64,000 nucleotides of DNA from Cheiracanthium punctorium (GCA_038373885.1 JAWZYV010002480.1:248001-312000); one strand, 5' to 3'. Positions 11,565 to 23,791 are shown, numbered from the stretch's first letter. The notes: a model not told the origin generated them from the sequence alone. Made by a program: numbers and translations.

Positions 11565-11709
11565 GTGTTCCTAGTTCAGGTCCTCAGCCTCTCACACCGT
11601 CTGCCTTACCTTCTCTATCAACAGCCCCACCTAAAGTAAAAGATTTGTTAGAATGTGTGAACGAATGGTATTTTGATATATTCCAATTAGAAAAGGTTTC
11701 TGAAAAAAG
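11565..11709 (+). CDS. PDE8: PDE8 exon: Pro/Ser-rich linker and start of catalytic domain
   Basis: The exon opens with a Pro/Ser-rich stretch (VPSSGPQPLTPSALPS) that differs from the vertebrate linker. It continues into NEWYFDIFQLEKVSEKR, matching the conserved 'WDFDIFELE' start of the PDE catalytic domain. The acceptor is TCTGCAG before 11565 and the donor is GTAAAT at 11710. The last two bases, AG, join the first G of the next exon to give the Arg that precedes PLIW, the family's RPLIY/W junction. The low-complexity linker is probably flexible and may carry phosphorylation sites; that is inference. Confidence 0.85.
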
Positions 11710-12329
11710 GTAAATGCAAAAAGTCCTTATAATTATTCAGAATTATTAAGTTTGCTGTGAAGTATTAAACCTTTTTTCTTGACTTCAATAATTAGACATA
11801 AAATAATCTTTATCTTAAAGTTGTTCTGATGAAAATGCAACTTATGTCATTTTACCTTTAATAATCAAATTACATCCAGGACTCTAAAAGGAATTTTAAT
11901 ATTTACTCAACTTCTAATTTGTTCTACAAATTTGATGCAATTGATGTTCAAACATCATCAAAGAATTTCATAATTAAATTGCTGAAAAATGACATACTTA
12001 GCATTACACTGTGTATGTTAAACATTTTCTTAAACTTTACCTTTTTTTTATTAGGTCTCTTTCTTTAGAACATCCTTAGAATTATATTTAAAAGCTTGTA
12101 TTTTAAAAAACTATTATCAGTTCTGTTTGGGTTTATTTTTTTTCTTCCTTCCTTGTTTTTCTAAATCAAATTCAGTTTCATCAGATTTTTCCTGTTATTA
12201 AAACATTGATATATTACCAAAATTCAATCAACAGAATATCATGGACTGATTTTACCATTGCCATTTTTGGTTATTTATTGTGTTAGTATGCAACCATTTC
12301 TATGTGTTAAATGTACTTTCTCTCTATAG

Positions 12330-12525
12330 GCCTCTCATTTGGGTTGGTATGTCGATATTTGCTAGATTCAATGCCTGTTCGCTTTTAAATTGTGATGAAA
12401 GCATTCTTCGTAATTGGTTATCATTAATTGAAAGTAATTATCATCCAAATCCATACCATAACTCTACTCATGCTGCTGATGTGCTGCAAGCAACTGCATA
12501 TTTCTTGCAAAAGCCAAGATTAAAG
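12330..12525 (+). CDS. PDE8: PDE8 exon: catalytic domain with HNxxH motif
   Basis: It encodes PLIWVGMSIFARF, a Cys/Leu-rich helix region, and then PYHNSTHAADVLQATAYFL. In class I cyclic nucleotide phosphodiesterases the first His of HNxxH (12457-12459) is the general acid and the second (12469-12471) ligates the catalytic metal; both are present. The acceptor is TCTATAG and the donor GTAAAT at 12526; the exon ends in phase 0 after Arg-Leu-Lys. A small hAT-like MITE lies only 43 nt into the following intron. Confidence 0.93.
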
Positions 12526-12568
12526 GTAAATTTAAGGGATTTAAATAAAAAATGTACACATGTATGCC

Positions 12569-12744
12569 CAGAGGCGTAGCCAAGGTGGGGGGGGGGGTAG
12601 GGGGGTCATAACCCCCCCATGAGAAATTTTTGTCATACAAAATGTATATTCTTCACTACATTATCACACACACGTATACATATATATGAGTTGTAGTAGT
12701 CGTACCCCCCCCCCCCCAAAGAAAAATTTCTGGCTATGCCCCTG
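12569..12744. mobile_element. hAT MITE, 176 bp, with perfect 8-bp TSD
   Basis: The ends are CAGAGGCGTAGCCA and TGGCTATGCCCCTG, an imperfect inverted repeat. TGTATGCC flanks both sides (12561-12568 and 12745-12752), an exact 8-bp duplication as made by hAT transposases. The interior holds G and C runs. It lies at the start of PDE8 intron 4. Confidence 0.88.
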
Positions 12745-13183
12745 TGTATGCCATATTTTAGATTATAGCTTTCATATCCACAGTGATATCATAACTATTT
12801 CTTATTTTATATATAGAGTGTCCAGTGCTAACGGTTCCCAATGACTATTTCCTAAACAGTTAGTCAGAGACGCATAGTTCCAATTGCAAAAATACTGGAA
12901 ATTGTATAATCTGTTATATCAGAAACAAAGTCAATAAATCAATGTCTAAAAAAATTACAAAACTTAAATTTTTATACAGTCCCCCTGTCCTATCAGTTAT
13001 ATTTAGTAAAATTTTCCTATGTACAATTTCATGCTCAATAAAAAAAAAAAAATTCACCCTTGTACGACCAAAATTCACTGAGTTATGTCGCAGCAAACAT
13101 TTTGACTTTAGTCACTTTTCCAAGTTTAAAAATGTCCCGTTATAACTGTTGAGGGAACATATAAATATTGAAATTTTAAACTA

Positions 13184-15080
13184 TCCTAAGTAATATTATA
13201 AATGCGAAAGTGAGTTTGTTTGTTTATGACGCTTTCACGCCTAAACTGCTGAATCGATTAGGATGCATTTCGGTTTAGATATAGATGGGACCCTGGAGTT
13301 GGTTATAGGCTACTTAGAATTTTAGATTTTTAATTACTTTTTTAATTATTAATTGAAAACCGTTTTTACGTTGCCATGCTTGGCGAGTTTCGCCAGTATC
13401 ATATGATTCATGTTTTGAGCTAACAAGAATGCTGTTACTTCAATAAAGAAGCACATGCATCTGAAAAACATTAAATAATACGGAAATTATGCCAGTTTTA
13501 TGCCAAATATATCTATCTCTAATAATAAAAATGGATGTTCTCCAGACAAATCAACCGAAAGCAGAGCTTTGAAAATTTGAGCATGCCTGGACCCATGACT
13601 TCGGTAAAGTGTACCTGAGGCTCGGAAATTTTAATTACTTTTCTAACTATTAATTAAAAACCGTTTTATCGCCTGCACAAAATGATTTATGCTTTTGAAA
13701 TAAAGCAGAAATTCTATTTGCAAAATCACATGCATTTGAAAAACATAAATAAGTATGGAAATTATGTTGATTTTACGCCAAATTAAAAAGCATAAATAAA
13801 GAAAAGTGTACTTACGTATTCCCCAGTGGTCTGCCAAGATGAGTGATTTTTTGCCGAGATAAATGCCGGGCACATGAAATTATTAATGGTTTTGAATACG
13901 ATTGGCAACAGTTTGGCAACTCATTTGATGAAAAAACAGTTTGGATAATACGTAAGTACCAAGAAAAGTCCAGATGTGTTTCTTAAAGTTCGTAAATTTC
14001 CAAATCCTACAAATAATATAAATGTGTACGTTTATGTGTTTGGATGTTTTTGACTGAATCACACAAAAACGGTTGGAAAAATTTGTAATGAAGATAGCTT
14101 AAGCCCTGGATTAACATACAGGCAACCTTTCAAGCATATAGCATAAATAATTCTTTTACAAGGACACTCAAAATAATGCTAATGCATTGCGCTCTATGGA
14201 AATTTTGTAGCAACTAAACCGATTTTAAAACATTCTTCACTGATTGAAAGTCCTAGGCCTATAGGGTCCTAGGCGTATATGGAGAATTCCTCTGTGTGGA
14301 ATTTTCTAAGGGATCCTAGCCCGTATTTTCGCGAGGTTTTTGAAAAAAACATGGAAAACTGCAAGCGGCTAGGTCGACAGGCGCGACCGGTGTTTGAACC
14401 CTGCACCTCCCGCCTTCCAGGTTTGAGAGAAGACCCTCTTAGACACTGGGGGGACCCTGAGTGTTATAGGCTACCTTTTATGCATATATCACAAATAGTT
14501 CTTTTACAGGGATACTCATAAGAATTACATTATGCTCTATGTGTATCTTTGTAAGTACTGAACCGATTCCAAAACTTTTTTCACTGATAGTAAGCTACAC
14601 TATTTTTGAGTATTATAGGCTAAAATTAATGCATGTAGTGTAAATAGTTCCTTTATAGGAACAGTCAAAATAATTGTAATACATTACGCTCTATGGGTAT
14701 CTCTGTAACTATAGAACCGATTCTAAAACTTTTTCGCTAATAGAAAGCTGCACTATTCCTGATTAACATAGGCTAAAATTCATGCATATAGCATAAATAT
14801 TTCTTTTACAAGAACACTCAAAAAAGTTCGCAAATACTGTCGTAGCTGTCTCTATTCGCCAAATGCCTGAAAAAAATCTAAATTTAGTAATTTTGCATAC
14901 TCTGTTATTTTAAATGAAGTATACTACCATGCATTATACTTCATTTAAAATAAGTAAAAAGCAAATAGTATTTAAAGGCAGTTTCTTTAGTCGCAAACAT
15001 ATTTGTTATTCACACATGCTTCATTTCTCTCGGGACCTAATTCTAAAGCCGACGCGGACGAAGTTGCGGGTAGCCGCTAG
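13184..15080 (+). mobile_element. Helitron (non-autonomous), 1.9 kb
   Basis: It starts with TC (TCCTAAGTAATATTATAAAT) after an A and ends GCGGGTAGCCGCTAG before a T. That is the Helitron pattern of insertion between A and T with a CTRR terminus and no target duplication. Comparison with mariner copy B confirms both edges. The interior has tandem blocks of about 150 bp around 14200-14830 (repeated 'GAACCGATT', 'AGGCTAAAATT', 'ACACTCAAAA'). No helicase coding was seen. Confidence 0.85.
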
Positions 15081-15204
15081 TAGGTTATAATTTCATTTTC
15101 TGGCATAATGGAGAGAGAAAGCAAAAAACTAATTTTAGAATGCTATTCTTTAAACAAAGGGTTATAGTCAGGCTAATCTATCCGGGATCAGACTTACTAA
15201 ATCA

Positions 15205-15330
15205 TATATGTGTGTTGCATGCAGATGTGTAACACTGAGTATGCTACGCAAAGTACAGGAAGAATTTTCTACACGGGTGCATAATTGCTTTTCAGCCAAA
15301 GGAAACTACATTTTGAGCAAATGTTATGCT
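15205..15330 (+). pseudogene. Residual C-terminus of mariner-type transposase (copy A)
   Basis: The sequence CVACRCVTLSMLRKVQEEFS and TRVHNCFSAKGNY matches the end of the transposase relic in copy B (CVACKCVTLSMLCKVQEEFL). The DDE core and the N-terminus are deleted in this copy. Confidence 0.75.
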
Positions 15331-16521
15331 AACAGGATTTGTTATATTAAGTTTCTAAAATTCTATTCGTACTTTAAATGTTTCATTTATGTTTAATGAA
15401 GTGTTTTATTCTCTTGTTTCTGTATTTTAAGTTCTTTAACACCAGTTCATTTTAAAAACTCTTTAAAAAATTCTGTTTTCAATATAAGCTATATTTTTGT
15501 TAATTTATTGGATATACATAGTTAAACGTTAATCTTCTTTTTCCAGTCTATAATCGTAAAATAGTTGATGAAATTGCTAATAAATATTACAAGGTTCAAA
15601 ACCGTGTGCATTAATTTTTCTCAGATTCATTTTGTGTACAACCCCTATTTTGCAGCTCGAAAAGTGCTCTAACTTTAAGCAGCTGTAACTTGGTGAATTT
15701 TGGTTGTAGGAGGATGATTTTTTTTTTTTTAAATTGTGTGTGATATTGTATAAGAAAATTTTTTCTGAATATAACTGATAGGTTTGTGGGACCATATAAA
15801 AATTTAAATTTTGTAATTTTTATAGGAATTGATTTATTGACTTCGGTTGTGTGTTTCTGGTATAATAGATTATGGAATTTAAAGCATTTTTGCAACTGGA
15901 ACTATATGTCTCTGATTAACAGTTTAGGAAATAGACATTGGGCACCATTTGCACTGGAGGCCCTATAGTCAAACCTACCGAAAAAATATTAAAAATAAGT
16001 TTATTTGAAATTTTTGTTTGTTTAGAATTTCTTCAAGCATTTACTTTTTATGAAAATATGATGAAAGGATTATTAAAATACTGTCTCATCAGTATCTTGT
16101 AAATATATGTATACCCCAACATTATGAACCACTATTTCTTGGCTAATTTGTGTTTAAAAAGTGGTGGGTTTTTTTTTCCCAATGCATGTTCTCTTTTAAA
16201 TTGTGATAAAAGCATTCTTTGTAACTTTTTTTTTTTTTTAAGGTTTCTATAAATATTTTTTTGGAAGATGCAGTAAAAATTATTCAGCTTTTATTTATTC
16301 TTTTTCATAATATTGAATATAAAACCAATCTTTGTTAACAATTTTTATTCTATAGAGTTGTGATTTAATATTTTCCAACATTAACACAAAGAAATGCACA
16401 TATTTTCGACTGACAAAAAAATCATGTTCTGAAGATTAATTGTGAATTTCTTTAAGACTCTTGTGTTTTATAATGAAATTTATACATGTATATAAATTCT
16501 CATGCAAGTTTCTGTTAATAG

Positions 16522-16652
16522 GCTATATTTGATCCAATGGATGAAGTGATTTCACTTATAGCTGCTGCAATTCATGATGTTGATCATCCTGGAAGGAACA
16601 GTGCTTTCTTGTGCAATACAGGAAATGAATTAGCAATTTTATATAATGATTT
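16522..16652 (+). CDS. PDE8: PDE8 exon: HDVDHPG metal-binding motif
   Basis: The exon encodes [22 protein letters not shown] and then [14 protein letters not shown], the PDE signature. His (16573-16575) and Asp (16576-16578) of HDVDHPG coordinate the two active-site metals in this family. The acceptor follows TTAATAG and the donor is GTAAGT at 16653; phases are 0 in and 2 out. It is 131 nt long, so skipping it would shift the frame and remove the metal site. Inverted copies of one mariner-type element lie about 0.56 kb upstream and 0.14 kb downstream. Confidence 0.94.
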
Positions 16653-17436
16653 GTAAGTAAAGTTTTCCTGGTTGGCTTACAATTTTATCTATATACATGT
16701 AACTTTGTGGTTTGATTCTTCTACATTTTTTTTTTTTTTTTTTAGTTTTTGCATTTTTATTATTTTTTTAACAATAGTAATTGTCAATATATACAGGGTG
16801 TCCAGTGCTAATGCTGTCCAATGGCTATTTCCTAAACCGTTAGTCAGAGACACATAGTTCCAATTGCAAAAATGTTTTAAATTGTATAATCTATTATATG
16901 AGAAACAATCGAAGTGATTAAATCAAATCCTATAAAAATTACAAAATTTAAATTTTTACACGGTCCCCCAGTCCTATCAGTTATATTTAGAACTTTTTTT
17001 TTAATCCGATTTCATGCACAATACAAAAAATTCGTCCTTCTACGACCAAAATTTGACGCATTACAGCTGCTTGAAGTTAGAGCACTTTTCGAGCTGCGAA
17101 ATAGGGGTTGTATACAAAATGAATTTGAGAAAAATTAATGTATATGGTTTTGAGCTCTGTAATATTTATTAGCAATTTCATTAACTATTTTATAATTGTA
17201 GATTGCAATAAAGGAGATTAACGTTTGACTATGTGTACACAATAAATTAAGATAAAAATATAGCCTGTACTGAAAATAGTACTTTTTTAAGAGTTTTTTA
17301 ATGAGCTTGTGTTAAATAACATAAAATAACAAAACAAGGGAATTAAACTTTTCAATAAACATTAAATCAGAATATCAAGCATTAAAAATATGAATATATG
17401 CAATTTTAGAAACTTCAAATAATATTACAAATTCTA

Positions 17437-18498
17437 TTAGCATAACATTTGCTCAAAGTAGCTTCCTTCGGCTGCAATGCAAACATGCACCCGTGTCAAA
17501 AACTCTTCCTGTACTTTGCATAGCATACTCAGTGTTACACATTTGCATGCTACACATATGCGATTTAGTAAGTCTGATGGACTTGTTGATTCTTTTTCAT
17601 ATACTACTTTATTTTTCAAGAAACCCCACAGAAAGTAAACTAAGGATTTCAAATCTGGTGATCTTGGAGCCCACTCAACAGGACCGGCATACTATTATAT
17701 TATTTCCAAATGTTTCTGTTAGAACAGTACGAGGCTTTTGTGATTTATGTTCTGGAGCACCATCATGATGAAACCAGATTTGTGACAGATCTCGTTGTGA
17801 AACACACTTGTCTAAGAAGTCAGTCACTGCACCTTTAAAATCTGTGCATATCTTTCAGATGTTAAAGCAGCATAAAAAAAAATGGCCCAATTAAGGTCTC
17901 TTTCCATATGCCACACCAAGCATTTATTGACCAATGCACTTGATGTCTGTTCGGGCGAATGATATGCGGGTTTTGCAGAGACCAATAGTGACAATTTTGT
18001 GTATTTATAACACCCTGTCTTGTAAACTGACGCTCATCAGTAAACATAATGTCACTAAGGAACAACATATTATCATTTTGCTTATTCAAAATGAAATTGC
18101 AGAAATCAAATCTACACTCTTTGTCTCCAGGCAATAAATCTTGTACCAAAATGGGGCTATATGGATATGTGCTATGTGTACTTAAATATTCCATACTTTC
18201 AATTTAGAATAACCACATGCTTCGCTAATGCTTCTTACACTAGACTGTGACTGAGCTAGAGCATATCCTAGGACATGTTCCACGTGCTTTGTTAGATCCA
18301 TGATGCTTCTTGATCTTTTGCGATTTAAAAGCTACCGGTTTCTCTTAAACGCGTCACTATATTTGATATTGTACTAGCAGATGGGTGATTGTTATTCAGA
18401 AATTTTATAGCATACTGCTTCACAGCCTCTTGCTTATTCCGATGAAATTCTCTGTAAAGTAACACAATTTCAGAGTATTCATTAGTATTAAACATCAT
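17437..18498 (-). pseudogene. DUF4817-type Tc1/mariner transposase pseudogene
   Basis: From an ATG near 18498, the - strand encodes an N-terminal HTH (EIVLLYREFHRNKQEAVKQY, then TISNIVTRLRETGSF) typical of arthropod DUF4817 transposases. A catalytic block FTDERQFTRQGVINTQNCHY and NAWCGIWKETLIGPFFF follow (17862-18194). FHHDGAPEH (near 17760) carries the second acidic residue and APRSPDL (near 17665) the third. The C-terminal FLWGFLKNK block ends at 17437. Stops and frameshifts separate the blocks, so it is inactive. Confidence 0.85.
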
Positions 18499-18883
18499 CT
18501 TTTGTTTTTTATACTCACTGAGCTACGAATTCAAATATCATGAACTTTAGACAAACAGTAACAAAGTAACTTAAACAACAGTTTTTCAACTCCAGTAAAA
18601 TATAAAATTTAATGTTTATCGTCTGTTTCCGTATCAGCAGGAAAGGTGAATCTCAAGCAATTATCATCTGATAACCATTTTACCTGAAACACGATATTTC
18701 ATCTCAATTTCATGAGGTATCCGCCTCGGTTTACGAAAACTCCTGATCCTGAAGCCGGTTTATGGTTACAGAGTTTACAAACACTGCTGAAGCCCACACA
18801 GCTTTAGTCTAAACTCTATGGTTTCTGTGGTTTTCAACCTGCGAATGAAATGAAACTGCACCTTGACGATGAACTGTAATATA

Positions 18884-19328
18884 CAGGGTGTTCCAAAAAT
18901 AGCAATTCATTTTTATGAAAACATTAATGCATTGATTTCTTTCACAGGTGTTTGACAAAATTCTCTCTTTAGAAGAAAGAATAGCCTAAGTTTATTGGAA
19001 ATTGGGTCATAAAACATATGAAGAAGTGCATCAACTGTGTTGTCAGCGTGTCAGGCTGTGTTGTCACTGTGAAGTCATCCTGGACGACCATCAACATGTG
19101 ACACTACCGGTTCATTTCTGTTTGTTCACCAGTAGCCTGATATTGGCCATTGTTGGTGACTGTTTTCGGTATTTTCGTTGGTACAGCTGACTCACATCTT
19201 CACATGTTTTACGACCCAGTTTCCAAGAAACAGTGGCTATCCTTTCTTCTAAGAAGAGCAACACCTGTGAAAGAAATCAATGCATTAAAGTTTTCATAAA
19301 AATAGATCATTATTTTTGAAACACGCTG
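18884..19328. mobile_element. Long-TIR MITE, 445 bp
   Basis: CAGGGTGTTCCAAAAATAGC at the left pairs with an inverted AATGATCTATTTTTATG...ACACGCTG end at the right. The inverted similarity continues inward for about 140 bp, through TTTCTTTCACAGGTGTT and AAATTGGGTCATAAAACAT. Most of the element is therefore a hairpin. It is nested in mariner copy B. TA precedes the left end; the right flank is less clear. Confidence 0.75.
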
Positions 19329-19944
19329 GATAAGGTGGAACACTGGCATAGCCCGCAGCTGCTGATCAAGTTATGTTAACTTTTATTTTGTTATAATTAT
19401 GTTGTTTGAGTCGTTATTGTTAATAAAATAGTTATTGTTCAACATTAAGTGCGTTAATCAATATATTTAGCTCTGTCTACTAATAAGCAGCCTGACCAGC
19501 TTAAATCATCAGCCAACTATTTTACCTGAAACACGATATTTCATTTCAATTTATTCAAATACACTCAAAAATTTGTTTAAAGTTTAGATGTTCTATATTT
19601 TTAATAAATTTTTCATTATTTCAACAAAACATTTTTTTATTTACACAACTTACTAAATTCTGTTACTTCATTTAGAGAAAAGATTTTTGAAAAACCCCGG
19701 ATAAATTTTTCTAGAGCCTCGCTGTAACCTTCTGCTTATAGATTAGTATTCTAAAATTAGTTTTTCTTCTTTCTCCACATCATGCCAAAAAATTAAATTT
19801 AAACCTATAATTTAAAATTTTCAATATTTATACAGTCCCCTAACGGTTCACCATAATGAGACATTTTTGAAGAACGTGGAAAAGTGACTTAAGTCAAAAT
19901 GTTTGTCGCTTTATAACTTAATGAATTTTGGTCGTATAAGGACG

Positions 19945-19975
<31 letters not shown>

Positions 19976-20809
19976 TGTGTGTGTGCATGAAATTGTATAA
20001 AGAAAATTTTTCCAAATGTAAACTGGTAGGACAGGGGGAACAGGTAAAAATTTAAATTCCGTAAATTTTATAAGAATTTATTTATTGACTTCAATTGTTT
20101 CTGATATAATAGATTATACAATTTAAAGCATTTTTGCAATTGGAACTATGTCTCTCTGACTAACGGTTTAAGAAAAGCCATTTTACAGCATTAGCACTGG
20201 ACACCTTGTATATAAAGTAACATTATTTAACAGGGAAATATACAGGAGTGTGGTGTGATACATAGATGCATTTGCACTTATTGTAAAGGCTATATCATCA
20301 AATAGATTTATCCTCAAGCAGTATGATTAATTTCAAATTAATTTATTCAATGTAACCAGCAAAGTTCTTTCCTGCTGATTTTTACACAATTTGTGTGTAT
20401 GATATTTTTATTCCATAATCTGAAATATTCAATGGATAGAAGTTCATTAACCCTTTACCAGATTTGCTCCAGCTGACCCTGGACAGGTAAAACATTTCAT
20501 CCTGGATTATCCCAAGTGTCGCTCGGGCAGTATGAATTTTTTTATTTTTTACATAATCTTTCCCGAATTATTTTGTTTTGCTTTCAAACACTTTTATTTA
20601 CTTTTCTGCCCTACTAGATAGTTGAACTATACACGATTTAGGAAATCTTATATGAGAATAGTGTTATTATGTTTTAAAAATGTATGTATATAAAAATATG
20701 CACAACAACAACAACAAAAAATGACATTTTTTGACTTTCCAACTCGAAAAAAGTTGAACTGGCAGGGGGTTAAGTAGTACAAATGACAAAAACTTTTTAG
20801 GAACATAAA

Positions 20810-21382
20810 CAGGGTGTCTACCAAATTTCTGAAAGCCAATTTCCTGACTTTTGGGAGGTCCTGGGAAAAAAATTCCTGACCAATGCATTTTACTTACGGA
20901 AATTGCACAATGCCCCTCTCTTGTCTTTATATTTGCATATTTTGTACAACTTCATCAATTTTAACTGAAGTATGCAGGATTAAGCTTTCATCAATTGAGA
21001 AACAGAAGTAGTTGCACTTTCTGAAAGAATTAACTAACTGTTCTTGGAAATACGGTCCTAAGATATAAGTTACCAAGTAAGCTAATTTGTCTTTTACCCT
21101 TCCGTCATGATTGATGAGTCCCCCATTTTCCCCTCCTTATACAAACACATCGCTTGATGCTTTCGCTGTCAGAAAAATGCGTTGCAGTTGCTTTCTGTTT
21201 CCATTCTGACAATTAGAGAGAAAGTGTTTAAAAAAAAAGAAAAATGACACGAAAAAAAAAATGATTCTTTTGGTGAATTTTCCGGACCCATTATCCAAAT
21301 TCCCGGTTTTTTTCCAGACTTTCCGGACCCATTTTCCAATTTCCCGGCTTTTTCCAGATTTTCCGGAGCGGTAGACACCCTG
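20810..21382. mobile_element. Unclassified TIR element, copy 1 (5-bp TSD)
   Basis: Inverted ends CAGGGTGTCTACC and GGTAGACACCCTG are flanked by ATAAA on both sides (20805-20809 and 21383-21387). Inside the ends are repeated TTTCCGGACCCATT and TTCCCGG blocks. The family has two further copies in the window, each with a different 5-bp duplication. No transposase is encoded. Confidence 0.85.
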
Positions 21383-21606
21383 ATAAATTTCACATTTAAG
21401 GTATGAATGTCTGCAGAAAAATTTTCTTTAAATAACAAATAAATCAATAAATAAAATACACTTTATTATTTTTATTTTAAAAGGTGGGCTTATAAGGCTA
21501 ATTTATTAATATAATGGATTTATGCATCATTTCCAATTAATTGCATTATTTTCATTAAGATTTATGTGGGGAATACAATCCCGATCCCGCAGGAAGACTA
21601 TATTAA

Positions 21607-21964
21607 TGACTATGTCATTTTATCTCTCATCCCCTTGAAAATTGAATATTGAAAATTGTCCCAAAAGTGCAACATAAGAGTATGCGACATAATTTTACAT
21701 ATATTTAAATACTATTAGTTCACAACAGCTTTAATCTATTATTACAATATTTCATAAGCTCTAGAATATGCGTCCCATGTATTTTTTTACATATATTTAA
21801 ATACTATTAGTTCACGACAGCTTTAATCTATTGTTACTATATTTTGTAAGCTGTAGAATATGCATCCCATGTATTTTTCTATAAATAGGTTACAATCATA
21901 AAAATTTCAACATAGGGTTACCAGGCGAAATACTCGAAAGATGAGAGATAAAATGACATAGTCA
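21607..21964. mobile_element. MITE with perfect 25-bp TIRs
   Basis: A perfect 25-bp inverted repeat, beginning TGACTATGTCATTTTATCTC, occupies 21607-21631 and 21940-21964. ATTAA flanks both sides. A 90-bp internal block (TTTAAATACTATTAGTTCAC) is tandemly duplicated. A second, right-truncated copy lies at 47550-47717 and has only one internal block. Confidence 0.85.
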
Positions 21965-22595
21965 ATTAATATTGTTTAAATATGGCAATAATGAAACTAA
22001 AAAGATTAGGGGATTCAGGGGGTTATCCCCCTGACGAGACTCGAACAGCCGAGTTATCATGATTATAATTCTCACATTTATGTAAGGTATTGTATTAATT
22101 ATAAATAAGATAAAGTATTAAACTGGATATTGCTTACAATCTTACTTTTTCTTATTTTTCTCTATTAAAATTAATTTTTATTTTAATGAAATGTCAATCC
22201 CAAAATCCCACAAAACAAAAAACAGTGCAGGATTGCACTCACTATGTATTGGAAGACATACATCTACTGCATATAATTCTATATATGAAAAATATTTTAT
22301 TTGGGAGGAAATGGTAGTGGACTCAACAATAGATGCAATCCCATGAAACGACAAACAGTGCAGGATTGCATTCCCCTAGATTTATGTTTTTAAAATTTAA
22401 CTATGATTTGTTATTTTCTCAAAATTTTATTTTACATTTGTTTAACCATTGATCAGTTATGACTTATGTGCATGTGATTATAGTCTTTTTGCTTTATATA
22501 TTCTTCACTATATTTATATTCTGTGCATTTCCATGTATAAATTATTTCATGTTTAGCTAAAGCGGAGTTATGAATGTATTGAATTTTCCCTATAG

Positions 22596-22824
22596 ATCTG
22601 TTTTAGAAAGTCATCATTCAGCTCTCGCTTTCAAGTTAACAATGTCTTCTGAAAAAGTCAACATTTTGCAATATTTAAGCAAAGATGCTTACAAAGAAGT
22701 CAGAAGATCTATCATTGATATGGTTTTAGCAACTGAAATGACAAAACACTTTGAACATTTGTCTAAGTTTGTTAATGTATTTACTAAATCTGTGGAAGCT
22801 GAAGAAGATGAAATAGAATCAAGT
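22596..22824 (+). CDS. PDE8: PDE8 exon: central catalytic helices
   Basis: After completing a Leu codon, the exon reads SVLESHHSALAFKL, then IIDMVLATEMTKHFEHL, both strongly conserved in PDE catalytic domains. It ends with an acidic stretch, SVEAEEDEIESS. The acceptor is CCTATAG at 22589-22595. Two overlapping donors are possible, GTGTAA at 22823 and GTAAGA at 22825. I chose the second because it is the better consensus and keeps phase 0 into the next exon. The lysine/acidic segment is the variable loop region in PDE8. Confidence 0.92.
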
Positions 22825-23783
22825 GTAAGAAATTATTTTAGATCTATATTGATACCTCTCATCTCACTAAGAAACTTGTTTAACTTCTTTTATGCTATTA
22901 TTTATGAGTGATTTATTTTCATAATGCTCAGATTTTATACAGTACAGGTGCTAGTGCCAAAGATCTTACATTTCCTTTTCAAAGGAATTTTGTGGTAAAA
23001 AATTTCAAATTTCTATTTCTAATTTTCTAATGCAAGTTTAATGTCAATTATGAGACAGATTTTAGTAATTTAAAAAATCACTAAAATGAAATTAAATTTG
23101 CTTTATGAAATGTAAATGCACATTTTTGAATTATTATTATTTAATTGATGTTATGTAAATTTTCTAAGCAGTTTATACTTTTAAAGACTAGTTATTTTAC
23201 TTTATTGATGGACAGTTAATTAATAAATCAAAGCTACAACATAATGATTTAAATGTTAAATTAGTCTAAAGCTATTTTTTTTTTCTCAATCAACCTTCTT
23301 TTTTAAAAATAAGTTTAGCTAGTTTATGCAAATATCTACCAATAATCTAACATATAAGAAATTATGTTTACTGTATCTTCAAGTTAGAGATTGTTCCAGT
23401 TGAAAGGTATAAAAATTTTTATAGCTCCAAAATTTGTGTTTAAAGAGCCTATTTTTATGAAATATTATTTTTTCTTAACTTTTTAATTGTGAATCTTAAT
23501 TGATTATTAAATAAATAAGACTTTATTAAAAATCAATTTTGTTATTTTTTCAGTAGAAACTCGAGGAGTCTCTTTTTATGCAAAATAAGACACAAAGTTC
23601 TCTCTTTTTTTTTAAATTAGTTTTAACAAAATATTACACTAATACTATTTATTTTTGAAATTCTTTGGACTTCTTTTGCTGACTATTCAGTATGTACAGG
23701 GAGTTATGTGGAGGAGATTTTGGTTTTTAAAGATGGATAGTTACCAAGAAGAAATATTTTTTAAGTCACAATAGCACAAGCCT
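22825..23783. other. PDE8 intron 6, first part
   Basis: AT-rich intron sequence with no recognisable exon, RNA gene or transposon terminus. Confidence 0.4.
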
Positions 23784-23791
23784 GTACATAC

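Larger units (their letters stand above)
12815..15966 (+). mobile_element. Tc1/mariner-type element, copy A (internally deleted, Helitron inserted)
   Basis: The left end (AGAGTGTCCAGTGCTAAC) and right end (TTTGCACTGGAGGCCCTA) are the same termini as copy B, read in the opposite orientation. Subterminal blocks such as TTAGTCAGAGACGCATAGTT are shared. Only the C-terminal transposase coding part remains (15205-15330). A Helitron at 13184-15080 interrupts it. The matching uninterrupted sequence in copy B, around 19810-19840 on the other strand, shows the empty site. Confidence 0.85.
16794..20208 (-). mobile_element. Tc1/mariner-type element, copy B, 3.4 kb
   Basis: Perfectly paired ends CAGGGTGTCCAGTGCTAATG (left) and CATTAGCACTGGACACCTTG (right, inverted) sit between TA dinucleotides. 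The TIR similarity continues for over 100 bp. The transposase pseudogene lies on the - strand, and a long-TIR MITE is inserted at 18884-19328. It is in the opposite orientation to copy A across PDE8 exon 5. Confidence 0.9.
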
